A DNA stretch of 43,146 bases from the NCBI GenBank assembly GCA_019912385.1, contig JAIOIW010000089.1:1-43146 (forward strand), in the 5' to 3' direction. Shown piece by piece: positions 8,178-16,253 of this stretch (positions within the stretch are counted from its first letter, which is position 1; each line of letters opens with the position of its first letter). Under the pieces are notes generated by a model. The model saw only the letters and a list, made by a program, of their open reading frames with translations, was not told the origin of the DNA and searched no databases. The stretch is from Notoacmeibacter sp. GTDB lineage: Bacteria; Pseudomonadota; Alphaproteobacteria; Rhizobiales; Rhizobiaceae. A program made the position numbers and the translations under genes.

Positions 8178-9266
8178 CTACACCCGTTCTTCTACCGCTA
8201 ATGGCGGTTTTTCCGCATGGCATTTCTCGATCGGACCGTAGGCGTCGCCGGCGATACGGGCGGCGGTTTCGCGGGCGATTTCGCCAAGGTCGCCGGTCAG
8301 TTCCGGCGGGGCGCCGGCCACGCGGCCGATCGCGGCGACGATCAGGTCGCTTGCCGCATAATCCGGCTTGTGGCCCAGATTGTCGATCCAGACCAGTTCG
8401 GCGCCGGGGATGTCGCGGGCCAGCCCCAGCGAATGGATCTCCTCATAGACGACCGAGTCGCGGTTTCCCGAGATCACCACCGTGGGTGCCTTGATCTCGC
8501 CATAGCGCGGCGCCGCGGCGACGACGTGGTCGTAGAGCCCTTCGACGTCGATCGCGTTGTGGCGGAAATTGGCGGGTCTCAGCACCAGTGGAATTGCGGC
8601 ATCGGCGTTGTATGTATCGGGGCGCCGGTTAGGCGCGAAAACGCAATGGGTGGATGCATCAAGACGCATCAGGCCGGCCGGGCAGGCGATGGTTTCGGCA
8701 AACAGGCGGCCGATCACCGGTATGGCGGTCAGGCGGTAATACCAGGAGGTGCCGCCGCCGGGCCAGGGGTGCGTGGCGGCGGATGCCAGGACGAGGCCGG
8801 CGACGCGTTCGGGATGGTCGAGTGCCAGCGCGGCGGCAATCGCGCCGCCAAGGGAGTGGCCGACAATGATTGCCTTGCCGATCCCCAGTTCGTCCATCAG
8901 CGCGGCGATCGTCTTTGCCTGGCCGAACGGCGTGCCGTTTTCGGCCGGACCGCGGGTAGACCAGCCATGACCGGGACGGTCGAGAAAAAGCACCTCCGCC
9001 TTGCCTTCGAGCAACGGGCGAAGCGGTACCATCGGGTCGCGAAGGTTACCGCTGGCGCCGTGGATGACGACGACCGGCGGCAGGGCGCCGTCGTGCGGCC
9101 CCTTCAGGTGCACATGGTGCATTGTTGTTTCGTTTGCCAAGGCGAATCTGCCCGCAGGCGGGTGGCGGCGCTCGATCATCGCGGCCGCGGTCCGGGTGAT
9201 CGCAAACAGCACCAGAAGGGCGATGACGAGGGATGCCGGCACGATCGATGCGATGGTCATTGTCAT
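8178..9266 (-). CDS. Alpha/beta-fold hydrolase
   Basis: The 362-residue protein has an N-terminal membrane anchor (about residues 7-28) followed by an alpha/beta hydrolase domain. The nucleophile S138 sits in GHSLGG, the oxyanion region is VVIHGASGN near 66-74, and D270 (GNRD) and H299 (NLGHKPD) complete the triad. The substrate is unknown; esterase or lipase-like activity is likely. It follows the TPR gene by 33 bp on the same strand. The C-terminal tail of about 60 residues beyond the triad is unusual in being alanine- and glutamate-rich. Confidence 0.9.
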   Translation of the reverse strand: MTMTIASIVPASLVIALLVLFAITRTAAAMIERRHPPAGRFALANETTMHHVHLKGPHDGALPPVVVIHGASGNLRDPMVPLRPLLEGKAEVLFLDRPGHGWSTRGPAENGTPFGQAKTIAALMDELGIGKAIIVGHSLGGAIAAALALDHPERVAGLVLASAATHPWPGGGTSWYYRLTAIPVIGRLFAETIACPAGLMRLDASTHCVFAPNRRPDTYNADAAIPLVLRPANFRHNAIDVEGLYDHVVAAAPRYGEIKAPTVVISGNRDSVVYEEIHSLGLARDIPGAELVWIDNLGHKPDYAASDLIVAAIGRVAGAPPELTGDLGEIARETAARIAGDAYGPIEKCHAEKPPLAVEERV

Positions 9267-9299
9267 GTCTGCAGCTGGACCGGTCCCGTCGGCGAAACG

Positions 9300-9875
9300 T
9301 CAGATCCCTTCGCCGGCAATCTTGTCGGCGATCTCGGCGACCGCCTTCTGCGCCTCGCGCATCATTGGATAGACGGCGAGCGCCTGCTGGAAAGCCTTCA
9401 ATGCGAGTTCATCGTCGCCCCTGGCGCGCAGGATGTTCGCCATGCCTGAAAGTGCGCCGAAATGGCGGGGTTCGAGCGAAAGCGTGCGGGCGATGTCGGC
9501 CATCGACTTGGCGTAGTCCTTCATCATGAAATGCAGCGTCGCACGCTTGTTCCAGCCCTCCGCAAAACCGGGTTCCAGCACCGTCACCTGGTCCAGCAGG
9601 TCGAGCGCCACGTCAGGTTTCTTGTTCTTCATGGCCCGCGTCGCGTGCATCATCAGCAGATCGGCCGTCGCGCTTCCCGATGTGCTCCATTCGCGCCAGA
9701 TCGACTGCGCGATGCGGTCTGCCGCGATCTCGTTGTGCTCGCGCCTCAAATCGGCAAAAAGCCGGTCGAGCCGACTTTGCCTCGTGTCCTCAACGGAAAC
9801 GGACAGGCCGCCATCCGCCCGCGCGGGAGCGACGGACAGCAGGAAAAGGGCCAGCAATGCAATAAGACAGCGCAT
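9300..9875 (-). CDS. Exported TPR-repeat protein
   Basis: The 191-residue protein has a clear signal peptide (MRCLIALLALFLLSVAPARA) and then at least three tetratricopeptide repeats between about residues 70 and 185, with the typical EPGFAEGWNKRATLHFMM and AVYPMMREAQKAV patterns. It is expected to be periplasmic and to mediate protein-protein contacts. It is the first gene of a pair with the membrane-anchored hydrolase downstream, so the two may act together at the envelope. Confidence 0.88.
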   Translation of the reverse strand: MRCLIALLALFLLSVAPARADGGLSVSVEDTRQSRLDRLFADLRREHNEIAADRIAQSIWREWSTSGSATADLLMMHATRAMKNKKPDVALDLLDQVTVLEPGFAEGWNKRATLHFMMKDYAKSMADIARTLSLEPRHFGALSGMANILRARGDDELALKAFQQALAVYPMMREAQKAVAEIADKIAGEGI

Positions 9876-9961
9876 GCACGGAATGGTAATCCCGTGCCGC
9901 GGAAGGTCAAACTGAATTTCGCGTGATGGCGTGGCGACGGTTTCGCACCGTCCCTCGCCGA

Positions 9962-10087
9962 TCAGCCCTGGCGGGCCTTGAAGCGCGGATTCTGCTTGTT
10001 GATGATGTAGATCCGGCCCTTGCGACGAACCATGCGGTTTTCGCGGTGGCGGGTTTTCAGCGCTTTGAGCGAGTTTCTGATCTTCAT
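9962..10087 (-). CDS. rpmJ: 50S ribosomal protein L36
   Basis: This 41-residue basic protein ([20 protein letters not shown] at its N-terminus) is the longer, zinc-free form of L36 found in alphaproteobacteria; the cysteine/histidine zinc ligands of the short form are absent. It is part of the large ribosomal subunit. The start at 10087 gives the family length. A strong promoter and a hairpin-containing leader lie upstream (10088-10201). It is transcribed alone. Confidence 0.96.
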   Translation of the reverse strand: MKIRNSLKALKTRHRENRMVRRKGRIYIINKQNPRFKARQG

Positions 10088-10201
10088 TGTTCCGGCCCGT
10101 CGGCTAATGGCCCCACCTTGCGGGCCTGACATGATTTGCGCGCCACGAAGGCGCGCGAAAAGGTTGGCAGGCTGATAACCGAAGGCAGGCGGCACTGTCA
10201 A
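10088..10201 (-). promoter_or_regulatory. rpmJ promoter and hairpin-containing leader
   Basis: On the minus strand TTGACA (10196-10201) and TTATCA (10173-10178) are 17 bp apart, predicting a transcript start near 10166 and a leader of about 78 nt. The leader holds a 7-bp GC-only stem, arms 10138-10144 and 10150-10156, with a 5-nt loop. A second weak stem (GGCCC/GGGCC on the minus strand) lies nearer the start codon. No U-run follows, so the first stem is not an obvious terminator. Confidence 0.55.
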
Positions 10202-10256
10202 GCGGCGAGCCGCGTTTTCGCTCTACGGCCCGTCGCCCGCATGACATGCCTTTTCG

Positions 10257-10285
10257 TTGCATGGTTGGCCAAATCCGGTTATAGG
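10257..10285 (+). promoter_or_regulatory. Putative sigma-70 promoter of trcR
   Basis: TTGCAT (10257-10262) and TATAGG (10280-10285) are separated by 17 bp, predicting a start near 10292 and a leader of about 73 nt to the ATG at 10365. No other plus-strand gene could use it. Confidence 0.5.
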
Positions 10286-10364
10286 GCAGACATGATTTCC
10301 CTAAATTGGTGGCATTGCCCACCGCCCGCGGAAGGGACCCGGGCGAGCGAGAGGATATTGTTTC

Positions 10365-11063
10365 ATGGCTCAACAGCTTCTGATGCCCAAGGCGACCGCG
10401 GTGTGGCTGGTCGACAACACGGCGCTTTCCTTCGACCAGATCGCGCAGTTCTGCAGGCTCCACCCGCTGGAGGTCAAGGCGATCGCCGATGGCGATTCCG
10501 CCCAGGGCATCAAGGGTCTCGATCCGGTCAGCACGGGGCAGTTGAGCCGCGAGGAGATCGCCAGGGGCGAGGCCGATTCGAACTACAAGCTGAAGCTTCA
10601 GGAATCCAGGGTGCGCGTGCCCGAGGCCAAGCGCAAGGGCCCGCGCTATACGCCGCTGTCGAAGCGCCAGGATCGCCCGAATGCAATCCTGTGGCTGGTG
10701 CGCAGCCATCCCGAGCTGAAGGACGCGCAGATTTCGCGGCTGGTCGGAACGACCAAGTCGACGATCGAGCAGATACGCAACCGCACCCACTGGAACTCGA
10801 CCAACCTGCAGCCCATGGACCCGGTCACGCTCGGCCTGTGCTCGCAGATAGATCTCGACCTGGAGGTCCAGAGGGCAGCGAAGGGCCTGCCGCCGGTCGA
10901 GCCGGCGGGCGACACGCTGCTGCCGGCAAGCCAGACGGAAAACCTCCTGGAGCCGACAGACATGGGCGTGGCGCCTCCTGACGACGAGATCGACGCCGAC
11001 GCGGTGTTCGCAAAGCTCACCTCGATGAACAAGCGCGGCAGCGACGAGGACGACGAGGACTAA
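10365..11063 (+). CDS. trcR: DUF1013 cell-cycle transcription regulator TrcR
   Basis: The 232-residue protein matches the DUF1013 family over its length, from the N-terminal LLMPKATAVWLVDNTALSFD to the HTH-like segment LVGTTKSTIEQIRNRTHWN near residues 126-144. In Caulobacter the DUF1013 protein TrcR associates with RNA polymerase and affects cell-cycle transcription; the function here is inferred from that. The C-terminus is very acidic (DEDDED). Its own promoter lies at 10257-10285, and a GAGAGG-type ribosome site precedes the ATG. Confidence 0.92.
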   Translation: MAQQLLMPKATAVWLVDNTALSFDQIAQFCRLHPLEVKAIADGDSAQGIKGLDPVSTGQLSREEIARGEADSNYKLKLQESRVRVPEAKRKGPRYTPLSKRQDRPNAILWLVRSHPELKDAQISRLVGTTKSTIEQIRNRTHWNSTNLQPMDPVTLGLCSQIDLDLEVQRAAKGLPPVEPAGDTLLPASQTENLLEPTDMGVAPPDDEIDADAVFAKLTSMNKRGSDEDDED

Positions 11064-11119
11064 GCAGACTTGCGCGACTTCGCCAACGCTTTATCCGCCT
11101 AGTCCTTGTCGTGGCGCAG
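11064..11119. repeat. Copy A of a degenerate intergenic repeat
   Basis: The 56 bp directly after the trcR stop resemble 33465-33521. The first 28 positions agree at 25 sites, and both copies end in TGGCGCAG. Both lie just outside genes. No transposase is linked to either copy. Confidence 0.45.
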
Positions 11120-11194
11120 ATCCGACGACTTACAGGGTCCTCATTGCGTCCCAATGGACGCACGGCGCGGGGCGGCAACCTGCGAGGCTGTGCG

Positions 11195-11893
11195 TTACCG
11201 CCCGCCGGCTTCGCCGTGCGCTTCCATCTGGCGATAGAAATCGGCAAGCGCGCGGCCGCGCTCGGGCCTGAACTTCCGGCCGGCCGGCTCGATCGTCTCC
11301 ATGCGGTCGATGCGGAACATGCGAAAGTCCCGGCGCAACTCGCACCAGGCGACCAGCGTCCACACCTTGCCCCAGAACCACAGGCCAAGCGGGCGGATGT
11401 CCCTTTTGGAGCGCGTGCCGTCGCCGTCGGCATAGGCGATCGAAAGCGTGTCGCGGGACTCGATGGCGCGATCGATCAGGTCGATCCGGGCGCGTTCAAT
11501 GTCGGCCAAGTGCATCGGCGGGGCGTGGATCTGGGTGTCGCGGACACGCGCCTGCTCGGCCTCGGGCAGCACGGCGCCGATCTTGACCAGCGCTTCCTCG
11601 GCAGCCCGCGCCATCGTCGCGCCGCCCCAGGCGCGCACCATGCGCGCGCCTGCCACCAGGGCGACAATCTCGTCGCGGGTGAACATCAGCGGCGGCAGGG
11701 CGAAGCCCTCGCGCATCAGGTAGCCGACACCGGCCTCGCCTTCCACGGGAACGCCTGATGCCTGGAGATCGGCGATGTCGCGATAGATCGTGCGCTCCGA
11801 CACCTCCAGCCATTCGCCAAGCATGGCGGCCGTGACGAGCCGTCCGCCGCGCAGGTGCTGTACGATCTGGAACAGACGGTCTGCGCGGCGCAT
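11195..11893 (-). CDS. YafY-type HTH/WYL transcriptional regulator
   Basis: The 232-residue protein has an N-terminal winged HTH of the DeoR-like type (MRRADRLFQIVQHLRGG, then LEVSERTIYRDIADLQASG near residues 28-46) and a C-terminal WYL domain; the usual W-Y-L core reads LGLWFWGKVWTLVAWC here. WYL domains sense small ligands or nucleic acids. The gene starts 5 bp after the VOC gene on the same strand, so the pair is an operon. The palindrome at 12320-12337 over the operon promoter is the likely autoregulatory operator. Confidence 0.9.
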   Translation of the reverse strand: MRRADRLFQIVQHLRGGRLVTAAMLGEWLEVSERTIYRDIADLQASGVPVEGEAGVGYLMREGFALPPLMFTRDEIVALVAGARMVRAWGGATMARAAEEALVKIGAVLPEAEQARVRDTQIHAPPMHLADIERARIDLIDRAIESRDTLSIAYADGDGTRSKRDIRPLGLWFWGKVWTLVAWCELRRDFRMFRIDRMETIEPAGRKFRPERGRALADFYRQMEAHGEAGGR

Positions 11894-11898
11894 ATGCC

Positions 11899-12270
11899 CT
11901 ATGCCCCGAACACGCCGATCGAGTTGCCGTCGGGATCAAGGCAATAGGCAAAGCGCCCGGCCGGAATCTCGATCACTGGGGAAAGGACCTGCCCACCGGC
12001 GGCGGTTACCCGCTGCATCGCATCCTCCACCCTGCCGGGGACGGCGATATGGACCGTATTGCCGGATCCCGAAGGCGCGGGCTTTCCGGGATAGAGGTGA
12101 CCGGATACGGCCGATTGCGAGGACATCGGGAACATCGACATCGGGTTCGGACCATCATTGTTGTCCGTCAGTTCACCCTGGACGACGGCACCATAGAATG
12201 CTTTCGCGCGTGCCAGGTCGGTGACCGGGATTTCGAACCAGACGCAGGTATTGGGGGATGTTTCGTTCAT
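11899..12270 (-). CDS. VOC family (glyoxalase-like) protein
   Basis: The 123-residue protein has the two half-domains of the vicinal oxygen chelate fold: NTCVWFEIPVTDLARAKAFY at the start, and VHIAVPGRVEDAMQRVTAAG with CLDPDGNSIGVFG near the end. It may bind or modify a small toxic or signalling molecule; the substrate is unknown. The ATG at 12270 is chosen for its strong AGGAGG site; the frame continues upstream to 12312. It is the first gene of an operon with the WYL regulator, a pairing common in alphaproteobacteria. Confidence 0.9.
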   Translation of the reverse strand: MNETSPNTCVWFEIPVTDLARAKAFYGAVVQGELTDNNDGPNPMSMFPMSSQSAVSGHLYPGKPAPSGSGNTVHIAVPGRVEDAMQRVTAAGGQVLSPVIEIPAGRFAYCLDPDGNSIGVFGA

Positions 12271-12307
12271 TGCGGTTCCTCCTTGTCTTTCGAACCGCGT
12301 GCACTGT

Positions 12308-12337
12308 CGCATACCCCTCCTGACAACCTTCTGTCAG
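12308..12337 (-). promoter_or_regulatory. Promoter and CTGACA-N6-TGTCAG operator of the VOC-WYL operon
   Basis: A perfect inverted repeat, CTGACA (12320-12325) and TGTCAG (12332-12337) with a 6-bp centre, overlaps a minus-strand promoter: a TGACAG -35 at 12331-12336 and a TATGCG -10 at 12308-12313, 17 bp apart, about 40-65 bp ahead of the VOC ATG. A bound regulator would block the -35. The linked WYL regulator is the natural candidate. Confidence 0.5.
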
Positions 12338-12360
12338 TATCCTTCCGGACACGGCGGGCC

Positions 12361-13149
12361 TTATTCCGGCCTGACCGGAACGGTGTAGTTGAGGGGCAGG
12401 CGGCCGCCATCGGCATAGATGGTCTGGCCGGTGATGTAGCTGGCATCGTCCGACGCCAGGAAGGCGGCAATGGATGCGATCTCGGAAGGATCGCCGATGC
12501 GTCCGAGCGGCGTGCGCGACAGCACCTTGTTTCGCGCCACCGCGTCGGAGGCCACAGCGGCCAGCATGTCGGTCATGATCGAGCCGGGGCCGATGGCGTT
12601 GACACGGATGCCGTATGGCGCCAGCGCCAGCGCCATCACCTTGGTCAACTGGTTGACGCCGCCTTTGGACACCGAATAGGGCACCTGGTTGGCAATCGCG
12701 AAAACGGCATTGACAGACGACATGTTGACGATCGTGCCGGGCGCGCCGCCGTCCTTCACCTTGTCGACCATGTAGCGGGCGACCGCCTGGCCGGCGAGGA
12801 AGGCGCCCTTGAGGTTGACGGCCAGGACACGGTCGAAATCATCTTCCGCAAGATCCAGGAAGTCAGCGCCATGAACAATGCCGGCATTGTTGACCAACAC
12901 GTCGATGTCGCCGAACACGTCGATGGTGCCGGCAATGAGATTGTGGACGTCGAGCTTGCGCGCGACATCGGTCTTGACGAACCGGACCTCGGAACCGCCG
13001 GGCAGCGAAGCGATCGCCTCCTCCGCCTTGTCCTGGCTGATATCGGCGATCACCACCCGGGCGCCTTCGGCGGCAAACCGCCGCACGATGGCCCGACCGA
13101 TGCCTGCAGCGCCACCTGTCACGATGGCGGTTTTTCCATCAAGCGCCAT
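12361..13149 (-). CDS. Short-chain dehydrogenase/reductase
   Basis: The 262-residue classical SDR has the NAD(P)-binding motif TGGAAGIG (near residues 11-18), NNAG (near 86), a catalytic serine in NMSSVNA, and YSVSK for the Tyr/Lys pair. An acidic residue after the second strand (VVIADISQ) suggests NAD rather than NADP. The substrate is unknown. The ATG at 13149 is preferred for its GGAGG site; the frame runs to 13173. It stands alone on the minus strand and is divergent from the two-component genes. Confidence 0.93.
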   Translation of the reverse strand: MALDGKTAIVTGGAAGIGRAIVRRFAAEGARVVIADISQDKAEEAIASLPGGSEVRFVKTDVARKLDVHNLIAGTIDVFGDIDVLVNNAGIVHGADFLDLAEDDFDRVLAVNLKGAFLAGQAVARYMVDKVKDGGAPGTIVNMSSVNAVFAIANQVPYSVSKGGVNQLTKVMALALAPYGIRVNAIGPGSIMTDMLAAVASDAVARNKVLSRTPLGRIGDPSEIASIAAFLASDDASYITGQTIYADGGRLPLNYTVPVRPE

Positions 13150-13320
13150 GAAAATCCTCCGCATCACTGACAAGCCCGTATGCTTGCCGGCGGACAGTGA
13201 CGGATGCCCGGGCCGAGGTCAACGCCCAAGTCGGGTGCGTAGCGGCGCCATGGGTTCTCGAACGCATTCGACGGAACATGATCTAATTGTACCAGCGCGC
13301 GAAGCGGCCTAAAGTGACAT

Positions 13321-13737
13321 ATGGCTGGTCGTTTCGGACGGTTTGTGAGCTCGGACATCATCGGGGAACGGCTTTCGGGGTGGAGCCTTTCCAGACGCTT
13401 CGCCGTGACCGGCGGCATGGTGATGGTGCTGATGATGCTGGCGATCGGCCAGTGGGTGACAATAAAAATCACGACCAACGCCATCAGGAGCAATGCCGCC
13501 GCGACGGCACTCTTCATGGACAGTATCATCTCGCCGCTGGTTCAGGAGCTGGGCGAAAGCGATACGCTCTCGATCGGCCCGATCCGCGCGCTTGAGGAAA
13601 TGCTGAGCGGTCCAAGCCTGTCCAGGCGTGTCGTCTCGATCAAGATCTGGAAGCCCGACGGCCTCATCGCTTTCGCCAGCGACCTGGACATTATCGGGAC
13701 CGGCTTCCGACGTCGGACAATCTGGAGCAGGCAATGA
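13321..13737 (+). CDS. Sensor histidine kinase, N-terminal part (frameshifted gene)
   Basis: This 138-codon frame encodes one transmembrane helix (about residues 33-50) and the first half of a periplasmic sensor domain ending in KIWKPDGLIAFASDLDIIGTGF. It then runs out of the conserved frame and stops. The next frame, read upstream of its own ATG from about 13708, continues the sensor sequence as PTSDNLEQAM. The two halves therefore look like one gene of about 473 residues that has lost a single C at the CC of 13707-13708. The ATGA overlap (13734-13737) could in principle couple translation of two separate proteins, but the sensor domain would be cut in half. Confidence 0.75.
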   Translation: MAGRFGRFVSSDIIGERLSGWSLSRRFAVTGGMVMVLMMLAIGQWVTIKITTNAIRSNAAATALFMDSIISPLVQELGESDTLSIGPIRALEEMLSGPSLSRRVVSIKIWKPDGLIAFASDLDIIGTGFRRRTIWSRQ

Positions 13738-14741
13738 AGGGCGTTGTCGTTAGCGGATTTGATGCGGCGGACTCCCCGGACAGCGCATTCGAGAGAAGCA
13801 TCGGTGTTCCGCTTGTGGAGATCTACAGCCCGATTCGCGAGAACTGGACCGGTAACGTCATCGCCGTGGCCGAGTTCTATGAAGACGCAACCGAACTCAT
13901 GGCGACGCTCAGGCGGGCGCGACTGCAAAGCTGGATGGCGACGATCATCGCGACCGCCGTCATCGGACTCGCACTCTACGGGATCGTCGACAGCGGAAGC
14001 CGGGAGATCGACCGCCAGCGCCGGGCCCTCGAACAGCGCTTTACCGATTCGCAGCGGATGTCGGAGGAAAACCTGCGGCTGCGCGGCCGGGTCGAGCGGG
14101 CGTCAAGCCGCGTCAGCGAAATCACGGAAGCCTATCTGCGCCGGGTCAGCGCGGACTTGCACGACGGGCCGGCGCAACTCATCGGGCTGGCGTCCCTGCG
14201 TCTTGATGCGCTGGTCTCCATCGGCGACGAGCAGCAAAGGAAAGCGGAGATAACGGCCTTGCGCCGGGTACTCGGCGACGCAATAAGGGAAATCAGGGTG
14301 ATCGGCAGGGGGCTGTCGCTGCCCGAACTCGCCGACCTGCCGCTGGACAAGGTGGTCAGACGGGCAGTTGTGGCGCATGAAACGCGAACCGGCGAGACAA
14401 TCGCGCTCGATATGAGTGAAGGGCAACGCAGTGCGTCGATGGCCGTCAAGGCCTGTTTGTTCCGCTTTCTGCAGGAAGGACTGAACAACGCCTATCGCCA
14501 TGCGCCCGGCGCCACGGTCGCGGTTCGCGCCCGCTGGGATGCCGGCACGTTGCAGGTGGAAGTCGAGAACGGCGCGGCGCGGGAACCGCCGCGCAACGTG
14601 GACGGCGGGGGCATGGGTCTGGTCGGACTGAAGGAACGGATCGAGAGCCTGGGCGGAACATTCCGGTTCACGCCCGACGGCGCCCGGGGCGCGCTGCTTT
14701 TTGCCGAACTGGATCTGACGGGAGATGCCGGTCATGCCTGA
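13734..14741 (+). CDS. Sensor histidine kinase, C-terminal part (NarL/HisKA_3 type)
   Basis: The frame carries the second half of the sensor domain (GVPLVEIYSPI, AVAEFYEDATEL), a second membrane helix near residues 67-84, a coiled-coil linker, a HisKA_3 dimerisation domain with the phosphoacceptor H143 in DLHDGPAQ, and a HATPase_c domain with an N box (FLQEGLNNAYRHAPG) and a G box (GGGMGLVGLKERI). It overlaps the response regulator gene by 8 bp, so the two are cotranscribed and form a two-component system. Translation from the ATG at 13734 alone would give a kinase lacking the first membrane helix. See the N-terminal part for the frameshift. Confidence 0.88.
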   Translation: MKGVVVSGFDAADSPDSAFERSIGVPLVEIYSPIRENWTGNVIAVAEFYEDATELMATLRRARLQSWMATIIATAVIGLALYGIVDSGSREIDRQRRALEQRFTDSQRMSEENLRLRGRVERASSRVSEITEAYLRRVSADLHDGPAQLIGLASLRLDALVSIGDEQQRKAEITALRRVLGDAIREIRVIGRGLSLPELADLPLDKVVRRAVVAHETRTGETIALDMSEGQRSASMAVKACLFRFLQEGLNNAYRHAPGATVAVRARWDAGTLQVEVENGAAREPPRNVDGGGMGLVGLKERIESLGGTFRFTPDGARGALLFAELDLTGDAGHA

Positions 14742-15384
14742 TGCCACGACGATCATCGTTATCGACGACCATCCCCTTTATCGTTCGGGGGTCGTGCGCA
14801 CCCTGTCGGAAGCCGAGGGTCTTCTGGTTCTCGGTGAGGGTGGTTCCACCCGCGAGGCCCTGGATCTGGCCGAGCGGGTGAAGCCGCAAATCATGCTTCT
14901 CGATATCTCCATGCCGGGAAACGGGATCGAGGCGGCCAGGCAGATCACCGAGCGCTTTCCCGGTAGCCATTGCGTGATGTTGACGGCCTCGGAGGAGGAG
15001 GAGGACATCCTCGAGGCGCTGGCGGCAGGTGCGCGCGGCTATGTCCTGAAGGGCGTCGGGGCCCACGACCTGATTTCCGTCGTCCGCACCGTTGCCGAGG
15101 GGGGATCCTATGTGTCGCCATCGCTTGCCGCGCGGCTGTTGCTCAACATGCGCGCGCGGGAGAACAAGGCGGAAGAGACGAGTCCGCTGACGAGCCTGAG
15201 CGAACGGGAAGAGCAGATCCTGCGGCTGGTGGCGGAAGGAAAAAGCAACAAGGAAGTCGGCCGCGCACTGGACCTGCAGGAAAAGACCGTCAAGCACTAC
15301 ATGACCAATATCTTGCAGAAGCTCCAGGTGCGGAACCGCACCGAAGCCGCCATCATCGCGCGGGAAAACTGGAAGTCGCAATGA
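14734..15384 (+). CDS. LuxR/NarL-type response regulator
   Basis: The 216-residue regulator has a receiver domain with D11/D12, the phosphoacceptor D57 in LLDISMPG, T84 (MLTAS) and K106 (VLKG), and a LuxR-type HTH near residues 150-210 (LSEREEQILRLVAEGKSNKE). It is the partner of the overlapping sensor kinase. The ATG at 14734 is chosen over 14725 because GGGAG lies 9 bp ahead. Its targets are not known; the adjacent small exported proteins transcribed towards it are candidates by position only. Confidence 0.93.
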   Translation: MPDATTIIVIDDHPLYRSGVVRTLSEAEGLLVLGEGGSTREALDLAERVKPQIMLLDISMPGNGIEAARQITERFPGSHCVMLTASEEEEDILEALAAGARGYVLKGVGAHDLISVVRTVAEGGSYVSPSLAARLLLNMRARENKAEETSPLTSLSEREEQILRLVAEGKSNKEVGRALDLQEKTVKHYMTNILQKLQVRNRTEAAIIARENWKSQ

Positions 15385-15390
15385 TGCGGC

Positions 15391-15906
15391 CTATCGTTGG
15401 ATAGCCGCGTTCAGCCGTGCGCGGTCACTCGCGCGCGCCGGCCGGGCAACGACCATGCGGCTTCGCCGGTCGAGCAACCGATAGGTCCTGCCGACGACCT
15501 GCTCGGTCCATCCGTCGGAGTAGGTGACGGACAACGTTCCGTTCAACTTGTGCGATGCAGCGACTTTACCGTGACTCTGCAGCGCCGAGAGAAACGCGCT
15601 GACCGAAAGGCCAAACCCGAACCCGCCGGTCGAATCACCGTCGTTTCCAGTCTCCGCGCCACCGTATTCGTCGCCCTCGGCGCCATCGTCACCCTCGCTT
15701 TCCCCGCTCTCGTCGGCCCAGGCCTGGCCGGGACCGATGATTTGGCGGAGTACTCCCGGCCCGGCGTCAGAGGCCATCGGGGCGATCAGAAGCAACTTGG
15801 CGAGAAGCAGGACGATGAGAAGCGAACGCGGATTCAAGGGTCGCAGCTGCTCGATCGAGGCGGCCAGCCACGCGATACGCAACGATATGAAACCAAATGG
15901 CGACAT
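15391..15906 (-). CDS. Exported protein with acidic low-complexity linker
   Basis: The 171-residue protein has a hydrophobic segment near residues 29-45 (SLLIVLLLAKLLLIAP) that looks like a signal peptide or anchor, then a glycine/aspartate/glutamate-rich linker near 65-95, and a compact C-terminal part (LSVTYSDGWTEQVVGRTYRL, then RSRMVVARPA) resembling short beta-rich tails of other rhizobial hypothetical proteins. The function is unknown. It converges on the response regulator gene with only 6 bp between the stops. The true start could be further downstream, nearer the signal segment. Confidence 0.65.
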   Translation of the reverse strand: MSPFGFISLRIAWLAASIEQLRPLNPRSLLIVLLLAKLLLIAPMASDAGPGVLRQIIGPGQAWADESGESEGDDGAEGDEYGGAETGNDGDSTGGFGFGLSVSAFLSALQSHGKVAASHKLNGTLSVTYSDGWTEQVVGRTYRLLDRRSRMVVARPARASDRARLNAAIQR

Positions 15907-16004
15907 GCATGAATGCCGATCAAACCGCTGTCGGGGACATTGAAGGGCAACACGCCCCGACGCACAAATACCTATGATACCGCCCGCGCCGACTTCGGAC
16001 CCGC

Positions 16005-16253
16005 TTAATCGAGATCGGGCGCAAGTGCGGCCAGCCGATGCCGGCCATATTCGATGTCATATCGCTTTTGCGACAATTGCTGTCCGTTGCAATTGGACGA
16101 GGAGTCGTCTTCCGTGTCCGCTTTTCCCTCTGACGAGTTGCTGTCGTCGCTTCCGGAGTCGCCGTCATCGAACGACAATGTGGCCGGCACCGCTGCGACA
16201 GCGCAAGCGAGGGCGACTGCACTGGCCGTCGATTTCGGGTTCCCGATACTCAT
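16005..16253 (-). CDS. Small exported acidic protein
   Basis: This 82-residue protein starts at the ATG at 16253, which has an AAGGAG site 6-7 bp ahead. The N-terminus is signal-like (ASAVALACAVAAVPA), followed by a run rich in Asp, Ser and Glu from about residue 29 to 54, and a short basic tail (QKRYDIEYGRHRLAALAPD). The layout of signal, acidic linker and short tail mirrors the protein at 15391-15906, 98 bp downstream on the same strand. The frame extends upstream to 16739, but that part does not look coding. Function unknown. Confidence 0.6.
   Translation of the reverse strand: MSIGNPKSTASAVALACAVAAVPATLSFDDGDSGSDDSNSSEGKADTEDDSSSNCNGQQLSQKRYDIEYGRHRLAALAPDLD

Noticed and set aside
9876-9961. 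Short stems (GCACGG/CCGTGC and GACGGT/ACCGTC) between rpmJ and the TPR gene
   Set aside because: Stems of six pairs without a U-run are too weak to call a terminator.
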